Positions 1-8,659 of a stretch of DNA of 64,000 nt are shown in pieces (position 1 is the stretch's first letter; each line of letters opens with the position of its first letter). Position numbers and translations under genes: made by a program. The DNA comes from Nitrospira sp. (GTDB taxonomy: Bacteria; Nitrospirota; Nitrospiria; Nitrospirales; Nitrospiraceae): the NCBI GenBank assembly GCA_031315995.1, contig JALDRG010000010.1:1-64000 (forward strand), written 5' to 3'. The notes beneath the pieces are model-generated. The model searched no databases, was not told the origin of the DNA, and worked only from the letters and a program-made list of their open reading frames with translations.

Positions 1-1494
1 AGCCGGTGGTTCAGACTGCTCCCCATATTCTGTGCGTGGATGTTGCTCCTGCCAGGACCAGGCCTGGCCCTAAGTCAGATCGCCCAAGAGGCCAATGACA
101 ACCGGCACCCTGGCCTCATTGGGCCCGCGAACCGCACAGGGCACCCCCTGGAACATTCGACAGCCATCGAGGGGGGAGCTGGAGCTCTGGATTGGGAGAG
201 CGGACGGAACCGCAGTTATCTCATTCCAGCCGCCGAAATTCTCACCTACCTTTTTCTCCTGAATCAGTACGACCGGCATTTCACCGAACCGAAAGAGGTC
301 TACCGGACCACCGGCACGACGATTCGCCAACACCTTACGGATTCCAAATGGGTATTCGACAACGATCAGTTTTCCGTCAACCAGTTCCTCCATCCCTACA
401 GCGGCAGTGTCTATTATGGCCTGGCTCGATCGACCGGTCTGAATTTCTGGGAATCGTCGCTGTACAGCGTTGCAGGCAGTTTCCTATGGGAAATAGGCGG
501 TGAAAAGACCTCCCCCTCGATCAATGACATGATCGCGACGCCCATCGGCGGAACGTTTCTCGGGGAACCTTTTTTCCGCATGGCCAATCTGCTGCTTGAA
601 ACCGGCGACGGCCGGCCGGGATTTTGGCGTGAATTGGGCGCGGCCATCATTTCGCCGCCGACGGGGTTCAACCGTCTCGTGTTCGGCAATCGCTTCGACA
701 CCGTCTATCCCAGTCATCAACCAGCCACCTTTCTTCGGCTGGAGGCAGGCGGCACGCTGACGTCGAGCAGTCGCAATGTCTCCTCAAACGTCAACGAACA
801 TGGCGCGGTAGGTGAGCTCACGTTGACCTATGGGCTTCCTGGCAAGCCTGGCTATGGCTACACCCGTCCGTTCGATTATTTCGATTTTCATGTCTCTGCC
901 GCCACGGACAATACGCTGGAAACCATCACCAGCCGGGGATTCCTGCTTGGCAAGTCCTACGCATCCGGCGATACGACTCGAGGAATCTGGGGACTCTTCG
1001 GCAGCTACGACTATATCTCGCCGCAGGTCTTCCGCGTGTCCAGCACCGCCCTCTCCTTGGGAACCGTGTGGCAGTCATGGCTGTCGGAAGACATCGCCCT
1101 CCAAGGTACCCTGCTGGGCGGTGCCGGGTATGGCGCGGCAGGCAGTATTCAGCGCACGGAAGAACGGGATTACCATTATGGGACGACCCCGCAGGCCCTG
1201 GTCGCGTTCCGGTTGATCTATGCCAACCGCGTCATGTTCGATGTCACGGGACGGGAATATTATGTCAGTAATTTTCTGTCGCCGGAACGGCACGGGCAGG
1301 AAAACATCATACGCGCAGAATCTGCACTCACCCTGCGCGTCTTTGATCGGCACGGTGTGGCGCTTCGGTACACAGTGTCTCAGCGGGATGCCCGCTACCC
1401 GAGCGTCGAATATCGCAACCAGACGGTCGGCGCCGTCAGCCTTATGTACGTCCTGCTCGGAAACTCAGGATTCGGGGCGGTCGAATGGCGCTGA
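1..1494 (+). CDS. DUF3943 family exported protein (5' end outside window)
   Basis: The frame is open from base 1. Codons before the first ATG (base 40) encode a basic-hydrophobic stretch (RWFRLLPIFCAWMLLL) that, with PGPGLALS, forms a signal peptide, so the true start lies left of the window and the ATG at 40 is internal. The mature part (about 465 aa) has a middle segment typical of DUF3943 proteins: QFLHPYSGSVYYGLARS, a W-E-x-x-GE motif and two proline/glycine-rich loops. The last 230 residues alternate polar and aromatic residues and look like beta-strands, suggesting an outer-membrane or periplasm-facing barrel. No function is established for the family. It is followed by a convergent aldo/keto reductase gene 57 bp away. 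Confidence 0.75.
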   Translation, partial: SRWFRLLPIFCAWMLLLPGPGLALSQIAQEANDNRHPGLIGPANRTGHPLEHSTAIEGGAGALDWESGRNRSYLIPAAEILTYLFLLNQYDRHFTEPKEVYRTTGTTIRQHLTDSKWVFDNDQFSVNQFLHPYSGSVYYGLARSTGLNFWESSLYSVAGSFLWEIGGEKTSPSINDMIATPIGGTFLGEPFFRMANLLLETGDGRPGFWRELGAAIISPPTGFNRLVFGNRFDTVYPSHQPATFLRLEAGGTLTSSSRNVSSNVNEHGAVGELTLTYGLPGKPGYGYTRPFDYFDFHVSAATDNTLETITSRGFLLGKSYASGDTTRGIWGLFGSYDYISPQVFRVSSTALSLGTVWQSWLSEDIALQGTLLGGAGYGAAGSIQRTEERDYHYGTTPQALVAFRLIYANRVMFDVTGREYYVSNFLSPERHGQENIIRAESALTLRVFDRHGVALRYTVSQRDARYPSVEYRNQTVGAVSLMYVLLGNSGFGAVEWR

Positions 1495-1551
1495 GGGACG
1501 AGCGACGGCTCACGGTGTTCAAGGTCCGCGTCACACGCAAAAAGCTGCGGA

Positions 1552-2613
1552 CTAGGAGATGCCGTGCTGATCTCGGCCGATGCGGCCATCATAACGATTG
1601 GTGGACTTGAAGAGTTCGTAGCGACCGTCCATCGCATAGCGCGCTACACGCGTGCGCAGGCCATCCATCTCGGCCAAGGTCATAGGCGTGAAGCGGCGGA
1701 CGATGTCGAGGTTCTGTCGGAGGACCTGCGGCGAATCGATGCCGCTGACAAGCGAGGCAATCGGAAGGCTCAACACATACCGAATCGCTTCTTCCGGCGT
1801 CACGATCCCTTGCTTGATCGGCTCGGCATTGCCGGTCAGACTTTTCATGCCGAGGGCGGCGATGCCGCGCTGCGTTAACACGGGCAGCACGTCTCGCTCA
1901 AAGCTCCGATAGGTGCCGTCGAACACATTCAACGGCATCTGGCAGGTATCGAACGGGAACTCGCGCGCCAGCATCTTGAGATGGATCTGCGGGTGTTTGT
2001 GGCCGGTGAAGCCGATGAACCGCACCTTGCCCTGCTGCTTGGCCTCAAGCAGCGCTTCGGCCCCGCCGTTGGGCACGAAATGCCGATCAGGGTCGTCTTC
2101 ATACACGACTTCGTGAATCTGCCAGAGATCGAGATAGTCGGTCTTCAACCGGCGGAGCGAGTCTTCCAACTGCTGCCTGGCCACCTGCTTGTTGCGCCCA
2201 TGGGAGCAGAGCTTGGTCATCAGCACAACCTGTTGCCGACGTCCCTGCAAAGCCTTGCCCATGAGTTCTTCCGATCGCCCGCCGTTGTATTCCCAGGCGT
2301 TGTCGAGAAAGTTCACCCCGGCGTCGATGGCTGCGTGCAGCAGTCGGATCGCTTCGGCATCATCCTGAATACGGCCCCAATGCGCGCCGCCGAAACAAAG
2401 CGCCGACACTTGCACCCCGGTATTGCCCAACGCTCGTCGCGGAATCTCCCCGGCGGCGCTATTTGAAGAGGACGGCTCGGCCGCGAGTGCCTCGGCCCAG
2501 CGGCTCGGGCCGCCGAACGCCATGAGTGAACCCGCAATGCCTAGTTGCTTCAAGAGCTGGCGGCGGTCGAGTGAGGTGGACCAGATCGCCTCGTTCGGTT
2601 TCTTGGGCGTCAT
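1552..2613 (-). CDS. Tat-exported aldo/keto reductase
   Basis: A 353-aa NAD(P)H-dependent oxidoreductase of the aldo/keto reductase family. The N-terminus carries a twin-arginine signal (DRRQLLKQLG followed by a hydrophobic run and AEALAAEP), so the enzyme is probably folded with cofactor and exported. The barrel starts near residue 60 (RRALGNTGVQVSALCFGG). The catalytic tetrad is visible: Asp in NFLDNAWEYN, Tyr in the same motif, Lys in VLMTKLCSHG and His in WQIHEV. The substrate cannot be told from sequence. No strong Shine-Dalgarno precedes the ATG, but the signal peptide fixes the start. It is convergent with the DUF3943 gene and stands apart from the HAD gene upstream. Confidence 0.88.
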   Translation of the reverse strand: MTPKKPNEAIWSTSLDRRQLLKQLGIAGSLMAFGGPSRWAEALAAEPSSSNSAAGEIPRRALGNTGVQVSALCFGGAHWGRIQDDAEAIRLLHAAIDAGVNFLDNAWEYNGGRSEELMGKALQGRRQQVVLMTKLCSHGRNKQVARQQLEDSLRRLKTDYLDLWQIHEVVYEDDPDRHFVPNGGAEALLEAKQQGKVRFIGFTGHKHPQIHLKMLAREFPFDTCQMPLNVFDGTYRSFERDVLPVLTQRGIAALGMKSLTGNAEPIKQGIVTPEEAIRYVLSLPIASLVSGIDSPQVLRQNLDIVRRFTPMTLAEMDGLRTRVARYAMDGRYELFKSTNRYDGRIGRDQHGIS

Positions 2614-2695
2614 CGGTTACCGACCATTGTGAAGAGTACATTCATACGCTACGACCGGCCCGCCGCATTGTCAATCGTGCCGGAGCGCGGCGGCA

Positions 2696-3376
2696 TCACT
2701 GCGGACCAGCGGCAGTGAATAGTTGCGACTGATCCACCGTCAACAAATCGCCGATACGCTCGATCGTGACATCAGCAGCGGGAAACGTCCGTAGCGCCTC
2801 AGGATCCATGGCATAGTGTCCCTGGCGTGGGAACACCGTGGTGACACGTGCCCCCCAATAGGCCTTCACGGCAGTCAGGATGCGCAACTTGTCGTCGATC
2901 AGGACATAGTGGTCGGCGGGATACCGGCGCTCGACATCGTCCAGCTCTTGTTCCTTGTGAATGTACACGAGGATCTGCTCTTCGACGGCGGTCAACAGCC
3001 CCGATTGCTCGATCTTGCGAGGCTGAAAGACCGCGTCGCCATCGGAGAGAATCACGGTCCTGCCCCACCGTCTGGCGTGCTGCACGACCTCCAGCGCCTG
3101 CGGGAACAGCCGGTCGGCGAACGGATAGTTCACCAGAAATCGCGAGACGGCCAAGAGATGCGAATCGTGTGGATAGGCCAGGCGATAGCGCTGCAGCGCG
3201 CCGAGATAATCTACATAGCCCAACTCCTCCCGCAGCTGTTCCAAGATGCGCGAATACTCTTGCTCGTGTGCCGGGCCGACCTCCTGCTCCAAGCGCTGTT
3301 TGAGGTCGGCAGTGATCTGATCGTTGTCCAGCAATGTATTGTCGACATCGAAGAGCACTACCACCTTACCTGACAT
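2696..3376 (-). CDS. HAD family hydrolase
   Basis: A 226-aa haloacid-dehalogenase-type phosphatase. Motif I is FDVDNT (nucleophile Asp10, acid/base Asp12), motif II is ILSDGD, and motif III/IV is represented by a Lys in the central part and VLIDDK near residue 168. The helical cap between residues 20 and 85 is of the C1 type. A ribosome-binding site (GGAAGGAGG) lies 11 nt before the ATG. The gene follows the phosphoketolase stop by 45 bp on the same strand, so it may be cotranscribed with ackA and xfp and act on a sugar phosphate or related metabolite. The substrate is unknown. Confidence 0.85.
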   Translation of the reverse strand: MSGKVVVLFDVDNTLLDNDQITADLKQRLEQEVGPAHEQEYSRILEQLREELGYVDYLGALQRYRLAYPHDSHLLAVSRFLVNYPFADRLFPQALEVVQHARRWGRTVILSDGDAVFQPRKIEQSGLLTAVEEQILVYIHKEQELDDVERRYPADHYVLIDDKLRILTAVKAYWGARVTTVFPRQGHYAMDPEALRTFPAADVTIERIGDLLTVDQSQLFTAAGPQ

Positions 3377-3421
3377 GATTCACGCATCCTCCTTCCGCAC
3401 GCGCGAGGTCGCCGCCGGAGC

Positions 3422-5797
3422 TTACCGTTTCCCGCTCCACTTCCAGTCCCTGATCTCCGGCATGTCGATCCCGTGCGTCACGATGTACTGCTTGTGCTGA
3501 ATACGTTTGTCTCGCATGTCCTGTTTGAGATAGGCGGCGCCCGCGCCGAGCTGCGGCACGCGGTCCACGACATCGGCCACGAGATGGAACCGATCCAGAT
3601 CGTTCAACACGACCATGTCGAACGGCGTGGTCGTCGTGCCTTCTTCCTTGTATCCACGCACATGCAGGTTGTCGTGATTGGTCCGGCGATACGTCAGCCG
3701 GTGAATCAGCCACGGGTATCCGTGAAAGGCGAAGATGATCGGCTTGTTCGTGGTGAACAGCGCATCGAAGTCCTTGTCGGACAGCCCATGCGGATGTTCG
3801 CTGGCAGGCTGCAGCTTCATGAGATCGACGACGTTGATGACGCGCACTTTCAAATTGGGCTGGGCAATGCGCAGGATTTCCACGGCCGCCAGGGTCTCCA
3901 TCGTCGGGACATCGCCGCAACAGGCCATGACGACATCGGGTTCGCTGCCGCGGTCGTTGCTCGCCCATTCCCAAATACCGATCCCGGCCGTGCAATGCAG
4001 GACGGCGGCATCCATGTCCAGCCATTGCGGAGCCGGTTGTTTGCCCGCCACGACCACGTTCACGTAATTACGACTGCGCAGGCAATGATCCGTGACGGAC
4101 AGGAGGGTATTCGCGTCGGGCGGAAGATAGACACGGATCACGTGGGCGTTCTTATTGACGACATGGTCGATGAACCCGGGATCTTGATGGCTGAAGCCGT
4201 TGTGGTCCTGCCGCCACACATGCGAGCTCAGCAGGTAATTGAGCGAAGCGATCGGCCGACGCCAGGGAATCTCGCGCGAGGTCTTCAACCACTTCGCATG
4301 CTGATTGAACATGGAATCGACGATGTGAATGAACGCCTCATAACAGTTCAAGAACCCGTGCCGTCCGGTCAGCAGATAACCTTCCAGCCAGCCCTGGCAG
4401 AGGTGCTCGCTCAAGATCTCCATGACGCGCCCGTCGTGCGCCACATGTTCGTCGATCGGAAGGATCTCTTCGGTCGAACAACGATCGGTGACTTCAAACA
4501 CCGCGCCCCACCGGTTGGAGGCCGTCTCATCCGGGCCGAACAGCCGGAAGTTCGTCTGGTTCATCTTGAGGACATCCCGAAGAAACAGCCCCTGCACCCG
4601 AGTGGCTTCGGCATCGTCGACACCCGGCTTCGTCACCGGCACCGCGTACTGCCTGAAGTCCGGCAGCTGAAGGTCGCGGAGAATACCGCCGCCGTTCGCG
4701 CAGGCAATGGCGCCCATGCGGCGCTCCCCAGTGGGCGCCAGGGCGGCTAATTCCGGCACCAACCTTCCCGTTTCGTCGAACAGCTCTTCCGGCTTATAAC
4801 TCTTGAGCCATTCTTCCAACAACTCCACATGTCCAGGTTTGCTCATCTCTCCCATCGGCACTTGATGGGAGCGGAACGTGCCTTCCGTCGGCTTGCCGTC
4901 CACTTCTTTCGGCCCGGTCCACCCTTTAGGCGTCCGCAAGACGATCATGGGCCAGCGCGGCCGACCGGTAAATCCTTTGGACCTCGCCTCCTGTTGAATG
5001 CGTCGGATCGTCGCGACGATTTCGTCCAGCGTGGACGCCATCAATTGATGCATCGTCGTCGGATCATCACCTTCGACGAAAAACGGCTGATGGCCGTACC
5101 CGATCAGCAGGGATTCAAGTTCATCCGGCGGCATGCGGGCGAGCACCGTCGGGCCGGCGATCTTGTATCCGTTCAAATGGAGAATCGGCAGGACGGCGCC
5201 GTCCCGCACGGGATTCAAAAATTTGTTCCCGTGCCAACTCCCCGCGAGCGGGCCGGTTTCGGCCTCCCCGTCGCCGATCACGCAGGCCACGAGCAGCTCG
5301 GGGTGGTCGAAGGCCGCCCCATACGCATGGGCCAAGGAATACCCTAATTCACCACCCTCGTGAATCGATCCGGGGGTTTCCGGCGCGACATGACTCGGAA
5401 TGCCGCCGGGGAACGAAAACTGTTTGAACAGTCGCTGCAGGCCTGCTTCATCCTGTGAGATATTCGGATAGACTTCGCTGTAGGTTCCTTCAAGGTAGAC
5501 GTTCGCGACCAAGCCCGGGCCACCATGCCCAGGCCCCGCGATATAGAGCACCGGAAGATCCTGCGCCTTGATGATCCGGTTAAGATGGGCGTAGATAAAA
5601 TTCAGCCCCGGCGTCGTCCCCCAATGGCCGAGCAAGCGCGGCTTGATGTGCTCCCGTTTCAACGGCTCTTTCAACAACGGGTTCTCGAACAAATAGATCT
5701 GCCCGACGGAGAGATAGTTGGCCGCGCGCCAATAGGCATGAATCCGTTGCGCCATCTCTGGGCTCAGCGGCTGATTCGCCTGCGTCGTCTGATTCAT
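3422..5797 (-). CDS. xfp: Xylulose-5-phosphate/fructose-6-phosphate phosphoketolase
   Basis: A 791-aa thiamine-diphosphate enzyme, the normal family length. It splits xylulose 5-P (or fructose 6-P) with phosphate to acetyl-phosphate and glyceraldehyde 3-P (or erythrose 4-P). Visible hallmarks are the family block [22 protein letters not shown], the ThDP/metal motif [15 protein letters not shown] around residues 175-190, the central SNRW segment and the C-terminal block [23 protein letters not shown] lies 6 nt before the ATG. The acetate kinase gene ends 93 bp upstream on the same strand, so acetyl-phosphate can be turned into acetate plus ATP. Confidence 0.97.
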   Translation of the reverse strand: MNQTTQANQPLSPEMAQRIHAYWRAANYLSVGQIYLFENPLLKEPLKREHIKPRLLGHWGTTPGLNFIYAHLNRIIKAQDLPVLYIAGPGHGGPGLVANVYLEGTYSEVYPNISQDEAGLQRLFKQFSFPGGIPSHVAPETPGSIHEGGELGYSLAHAYGAAFDHPELLVACVIGDGEAETGPLAGSWHGNKFLNPVRDGAVLPILHLNGYKIAGPTVLARMPPDELESLLIGYGHQPFFVEGDDPTTMHQLMASTLDEIVATIRRIQQEARSKGFTGRPRWPMIVLRTPKGWTGPKEVDGKPTEGTFRSHQVPMGEMSKPGHVELLEEWLKSYKPEELFDETGRLVPELAALAPTGERRMGAIACANGGGILRDLQLPDFRQYAVPVTKPGVDDAEATRVQGLFLRDVLKMNQTNFRLFGPDETASNRWGAVFEVTDRCSTEEILPIDEHVAHDGRVMEILSEHLCQGWLEGYLLTGRHGFLNCYEAFIHIVDSMFNQHAKWLKTSREIPWRRPIASLNYLLSSHVWRQDHNGFSHQDPGFIDHVVNKNAHVIRVYLPPDANTLLSVTDHCLRSRNYVNVVVAGKQPAPQWLDMDAAVLHCTAGIGIWEWASNDRGSEPDVVMACCGDVPTMETLAAVEILRIAQPNLKVRVINVVDLMKLQPASEHPHGLSDKDFDALFTTNKPIIFAFHGYPWLIHRLTYRRTNHDNLHVRGYKEEGTTTTPFDMVVLNDLDRFHLVADVVDRVPQLGAGAAYLKQDMRDKRIQHKQYIVTHGIDMPEIRDWKWSGKR

Positions 5798-5890
5798 AGG
5801 TTCCCTCTTTCATGTTTGGATTGACCGTGACATGTCGCCCGCAACGAATCACCCGCCATCTTCGACGGGCAGGAGCGACTGTCCTCGTCG

Positions 5891-7102
5891 TCAACGACCA
5901 TCGTGCAACGCCAGCAACCGGCTCACCGATTGCGCAATCTGACTTTCTTCGTCGGTAGGGATCACCCGTACCGTCACGCGGCTCTCCAGGCTTGAAATTA
6001 CCGCGGCATGGGCCTCGTTGCGCGCCTGGTCCAGCCGGATACCGAGGTATTCCATCCCCTCACACATCCGCGCCCGCACGACGGCGGCATGTTCGCCGAT
6101 GCCGCCGCTGAAGACCAGCTGATCCACACCGCCCAGCACCGCCGCATAGGCCCCGATCCACTTTTTCCCCTGATAACAAAACAACGCCACGGCCTCGGCG
6201 GCGCGAGCATCGCGTCCTTCCTGCGCCAACAGGTCACGGAGGTCAGGACTGATCTCCGACAGCCCCAATAGGCCGGATTGCGCATTCACCATGTGCTGAA
6301 ACTGCTCCGCCGTCATACCTTCGGTTTTAGACAAGTACGAGATCAGCCCCGGGTCCAAGTCCCCGGACCTGGTGCTCATCGGCAGACCGGAGGCGGGGGT
6401 GAAGCCCATGCTCGTATCGATACTGATTCCGTCCCGCACCGCGGCCAGACTGGCTCCATTCCCCAAATGGGCGAGGATCACCCGGCCATGAGCCGCGTCA
6501 CGGCCGGCCACCCGTTCCAGTTCCTGCATTAAATAGGCGTAGGACAGACCGTGAAACCCATAACGCCGGATGCCCATTTTTTCATACCGGCGCGGGATGG
6601 CGAGGAGACGGGCCACCGGCGGCATCTGTCGATGGAATCCCGTGTCAAAGCAGGCGACTTGAGGCACTTGAGGATACTGTGCGCCGAACGCTTCGATGAG
6701 CGCAATTTCGGCCGGAAGATGTTCCGGATCGTAGGGGCTCAGCCGCCGCAATTCCTCCATCACCTCAGCCGAAACCACCTGCGGGTCAGCGTAGCGGCTC
6801 CCGCCATGCACGACCCGATGACCGATCGCTTGAATAGATATCCGGTCGCCGTGCCGGGCAAGCGCCTCGACCAGCAACTCCACAGAGACAGCGTGGTCGG
6901 GAATCTGCCTGGACGTTCTCACGCTCTGTCCGGTCTCCGCGTCGGTGACCGTGACGATGCCGTCCGAAAGCCCGATCCGCTCGATCGATCCCGCTACTGT
7001 CCGAACCGGTTTTGGTCCGACGCGAAACAAGGCCCACTTCGCGCTGGACGATCCGGCGTTCAGGGTGAGGATTGCGGGTGATTCGTTTGTAGCCTGAGGC
7101 AT
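5891..7102 (-). CDS. ackA: Acetate kinase
   Basis: A 403-aa ASKHA-fold kinase interconverting acetyl-phosphate + ADP and acetate + ATP. Signatures seen: the N-terminal phosphate motif LTLNAGSSSAKWALF, HRVVHGG near residue 95, the catalytic region ACFDTGFH, RRYGFHGLSY, the nucleotide motif HLGNGAS, and the C-terminal VFSGGIGEHA. Length and motif order are normal. The start ATG has only a weak AGGA-type site 8 nt upstream. It is the first gene of a probable ackA-xfp-HAD operon and diverges from a small secreted-protein gene. Physiologically it couples phosphoketolase flux to ATP formation, or acetate assimilation in reverse. Confidence 0.96.
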   Translation of the reverse strand: MPQATNESPAILTLNAGSSSAKWALFRVGPKPVRTVAGSIERIGLSDGIVTVTDAETGQSVRTSRQIPDHAVSVELLVEALARHGDRISIQAIGHRVVHGGSRYADPQVVSAEVMEELRRLSPYDPEHLPAEIALIEAFGAQYPQVPQVACFDTGFHRQMPPVARLLAIPRRYEKMGIRRYGFHGLSYAYLMQELERVAGRDAAHGRVILAHLGNGASLAAVRDGISIDTSMGFTPASGLPMSTRSGDLDPGLISYLSKTEGMTAEQFQHMVNAQSGLLGLSEISPDLRDLLAQEGRDARAAEAVALFCYQGKKWIGAYAAVLGGVDQLVFSGGIGEHAAVVRARMCEGMEYLGIRLDQARNEAHAAVISSLESRVTVRVIPTDEESQIAQSVSRLLALHDGR

Positions 7103-7218
7103 GTGTGTCTTGTCCTAATCTCTCCAAGATAGAGCGACCAGGGAGTCAGCGCAACCGTAAAATCCGGAACAGGCCCTGTCCGCGCTGTAGGTCTTCTGCC
7201 CATGCTCGCCTGGAAAGA

Positions 7219-7554
7219 ATGCTAGTTCCGATCGGTGGGCGGAATCGGCTATGCTATGGCATGGTCCCGCCCATTCTACTCACCGTCGTCCTGCTCCTCT
7301 GCTGCACGGCGCCTGATACCATGGCCTCCGGCCAATCGACCGAGACGGACCTGCAGGGCGGGACGATTGTGTCGATCGATCAGGAAGCCCTGACCCTTAC
7401 CATCAGAATGCCGTCGGGAGAATCACGCTCCCTCCCGGTCATCGACCGACACCTCCTGCAGGGGCTCAGTATCGGCAACCATGTGAGCTTCGAACTGGAT
7501 CAGGATAACCGGCTGATCAAGATCAACAAGCTGCCGATCGACCCGGCCAACTAA
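7219..7554 (+). CDS. Small secreted protein of unknown function
   Basis: I do not recognise this family. The 111-aa reading from ATG 7219 has a positively charged N-terminus, a hydrophobic core (PPILLTVVLLLCC) and a possible signal peptidase site after DTMAS. The mature part is about 75 residues, with a pattern of short beta-strands (GGTIVSIDQEALTLTIRM ... VSFELDQDNRLIKI) like a small OB- or SH3-type barrel. An in-frame ATG at 7261 would give a shorter signal peptide. The open frame also runs upstream to 7105, but that part is Arg/Cys-rich and non-coding in character. The gene diverges from ackA. Confidence 0.55.
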   Translation: MLVPIGGRNRLCYGMVPPILLTVVLLLCCTAPDTMASGQSTETDLQGGTIVSIDQEALTLTIRMPSGESRSLPVIDRHLLQGLSIGNHVSFELDQDNRLIKINKLPIDPAN

Positions 7555-7701
7555 ACAGACACGACACCTGCTGACGCCCGAGCTGGGCATCCTTCAATTA
7601 TCTCCTGAACCCATCGGCTCCATAGGCGGAGTATTCTTGTATAATGCGGCGCGCGCTATTCGAGACGAATGTGATCACACTCTATCGAGACCGGAGGCCG
7701 A

Positions 7702-8463
7702 ATGAACCTGAGCACCCATCGCCTGCTCCTGTGCGTCGTCTTCGCACTCATGGCTTGGAACCTCCACCTGCCCCTCGACGCGTGGTCGGATGAACCCACC
7801 GACGAACCGGTCACCAGGCAGGCCCTGGAACAGATGATCGAACAGTACATCCGAACCCATCCGGAAATCATCGAACAGTCGTTGCAGTCATTGGAAACCA
7901 AGCGGGCTACGGAAGAACAAGAACGACGGAAGGCCGCGATCGCGACCCATCAGGACGACCTGCTCAACGATCCAGGCTCTCCCATGAGCGGCAATCCGAC
8001 CGGGGATGTGACAGTGGTCGAGTTCTTTGACTATCGCTGCGGATATTGCAAGCGGGCGGCGCCGGCTTTGACCGAACTACAACAACGCGACCCGGGGGTG
8101 CGGGTCGTCTACAAAGACTTCCCGATTCTCGGAGAGGCCTCAGAATTCGCCGCCAGGGCGGCGCTCGCCGCAAACCTGCAGGGCAAACACCGAGCATTTC
8201 ATGAAGCCTTGCTGGCGACGAAAGACGAGCTCTCCAAAGAGCAGCTGTTCCACATCGCACAGGCCGCGGGCCTGGACGTGACCCGACTCAGTCAGGACCT
8301 GACGAGGCCGGAATGGGACACGATCATCGCTCGTACCCGCTCCCTCGCCAAAAACCTCGGCATCAGCGGCACTCCGGCGTTTATCGTCGGGAATGACCTG
8401 ATACCAGGAGCCTTGGATCTGGCGTCACTCCAAGAATTGGTCGCGCAGAAGCGGAAGAAATAA
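7702..8463 (+). CDS. DsbA-family thiol:disulfide oxidoreductase (periplasmic)
   Basis: A 253-aa exported protein. Residues 1-29 form a signal peptide, residues about 33-80 are a charged helical leader (VTRQALEQMIEQYIRTHPEI) typical of the ScsC/Com1/BdbD branch, and the thioredoxin fold follows with the active site CGYC (Cys113, Cys116) after VVEFFDYR. The cis-proline loop is SGTPAF near residue 225. The N-terminal helix may support oligomerisation, as in ScsC, which would suit disulfide isomerase or shuffling activity; that is inference. No DsbB/D partner is adjacent. It ends just before a strong hairpin shared with the convergent multicopper oxidase gene. Confidence 0.9.
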   Translation: MNLSTHRLLLCVVFALMAWNLHLPLDAWSDEPTDEPVTRQALEQMIEQYIRTHPEIIEQSLQSLETKRATEEQERRKAAIATHQDDLLNDPGSPMSGNPTGDVTVVEFFDYRCGYCKRAAPALTELQQRDPGVRVVYKDFPILGEASEFAARAALAANLQGKHRAFHEALLATKDELSKEQLFHIAQAAGLDVTRLSQDLTRPEWDTIIARTRSLAKNLGISGTPAFIVGNDLIPGALDLASLQELVAQKRKK

Positions 8464-8560
8464 TTCTCCTCGACGAGTCTGGTGGCCATAGGATGCACCG
8501 AAAGGCAGACCACCGACCGGGTGCAAGTCGGCACCCCGCTCTTCGGCCGCACAAACACAA

Positions 8561-8590
8561 CGGTGGGAAAGCCCAGAGGCTTTCCCACCG
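8561..8590. terminator. Bidirectional hairpin between convergent genes
   Basis: A perfect 13-bp inverted repeat (CGGTGGGAAAGCC, loop CAGA, GGCTTTCCCACCG) lies 97 nt after the DsbA-like stop and 70 nt past the multicopper oxidase stop. There is no good T-tract on either side, so it may act as a bidirectional or Rho-assisted terminator or an mRNA end stabiliser. Confidence 0.6.
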
Positions 8591-8659
8591 TCTGGCGATG
8601 AGGACCGGCACTGCATCCATGCGGGGCATTTGGCGGAGGGTCGCGCCGCCCCCTCACCT

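Noticed and set aside
3473..4750. 425-codon plus-strand frame
   Set aside because: Antisense to xfp; composition typical of a shadow frame.
7105..7218. N-terminal extension of the small secreted protein
   Set aside because: Arg/Cys-rich and upstream of a clean signal peptide; overlaps the ackA promoter area.
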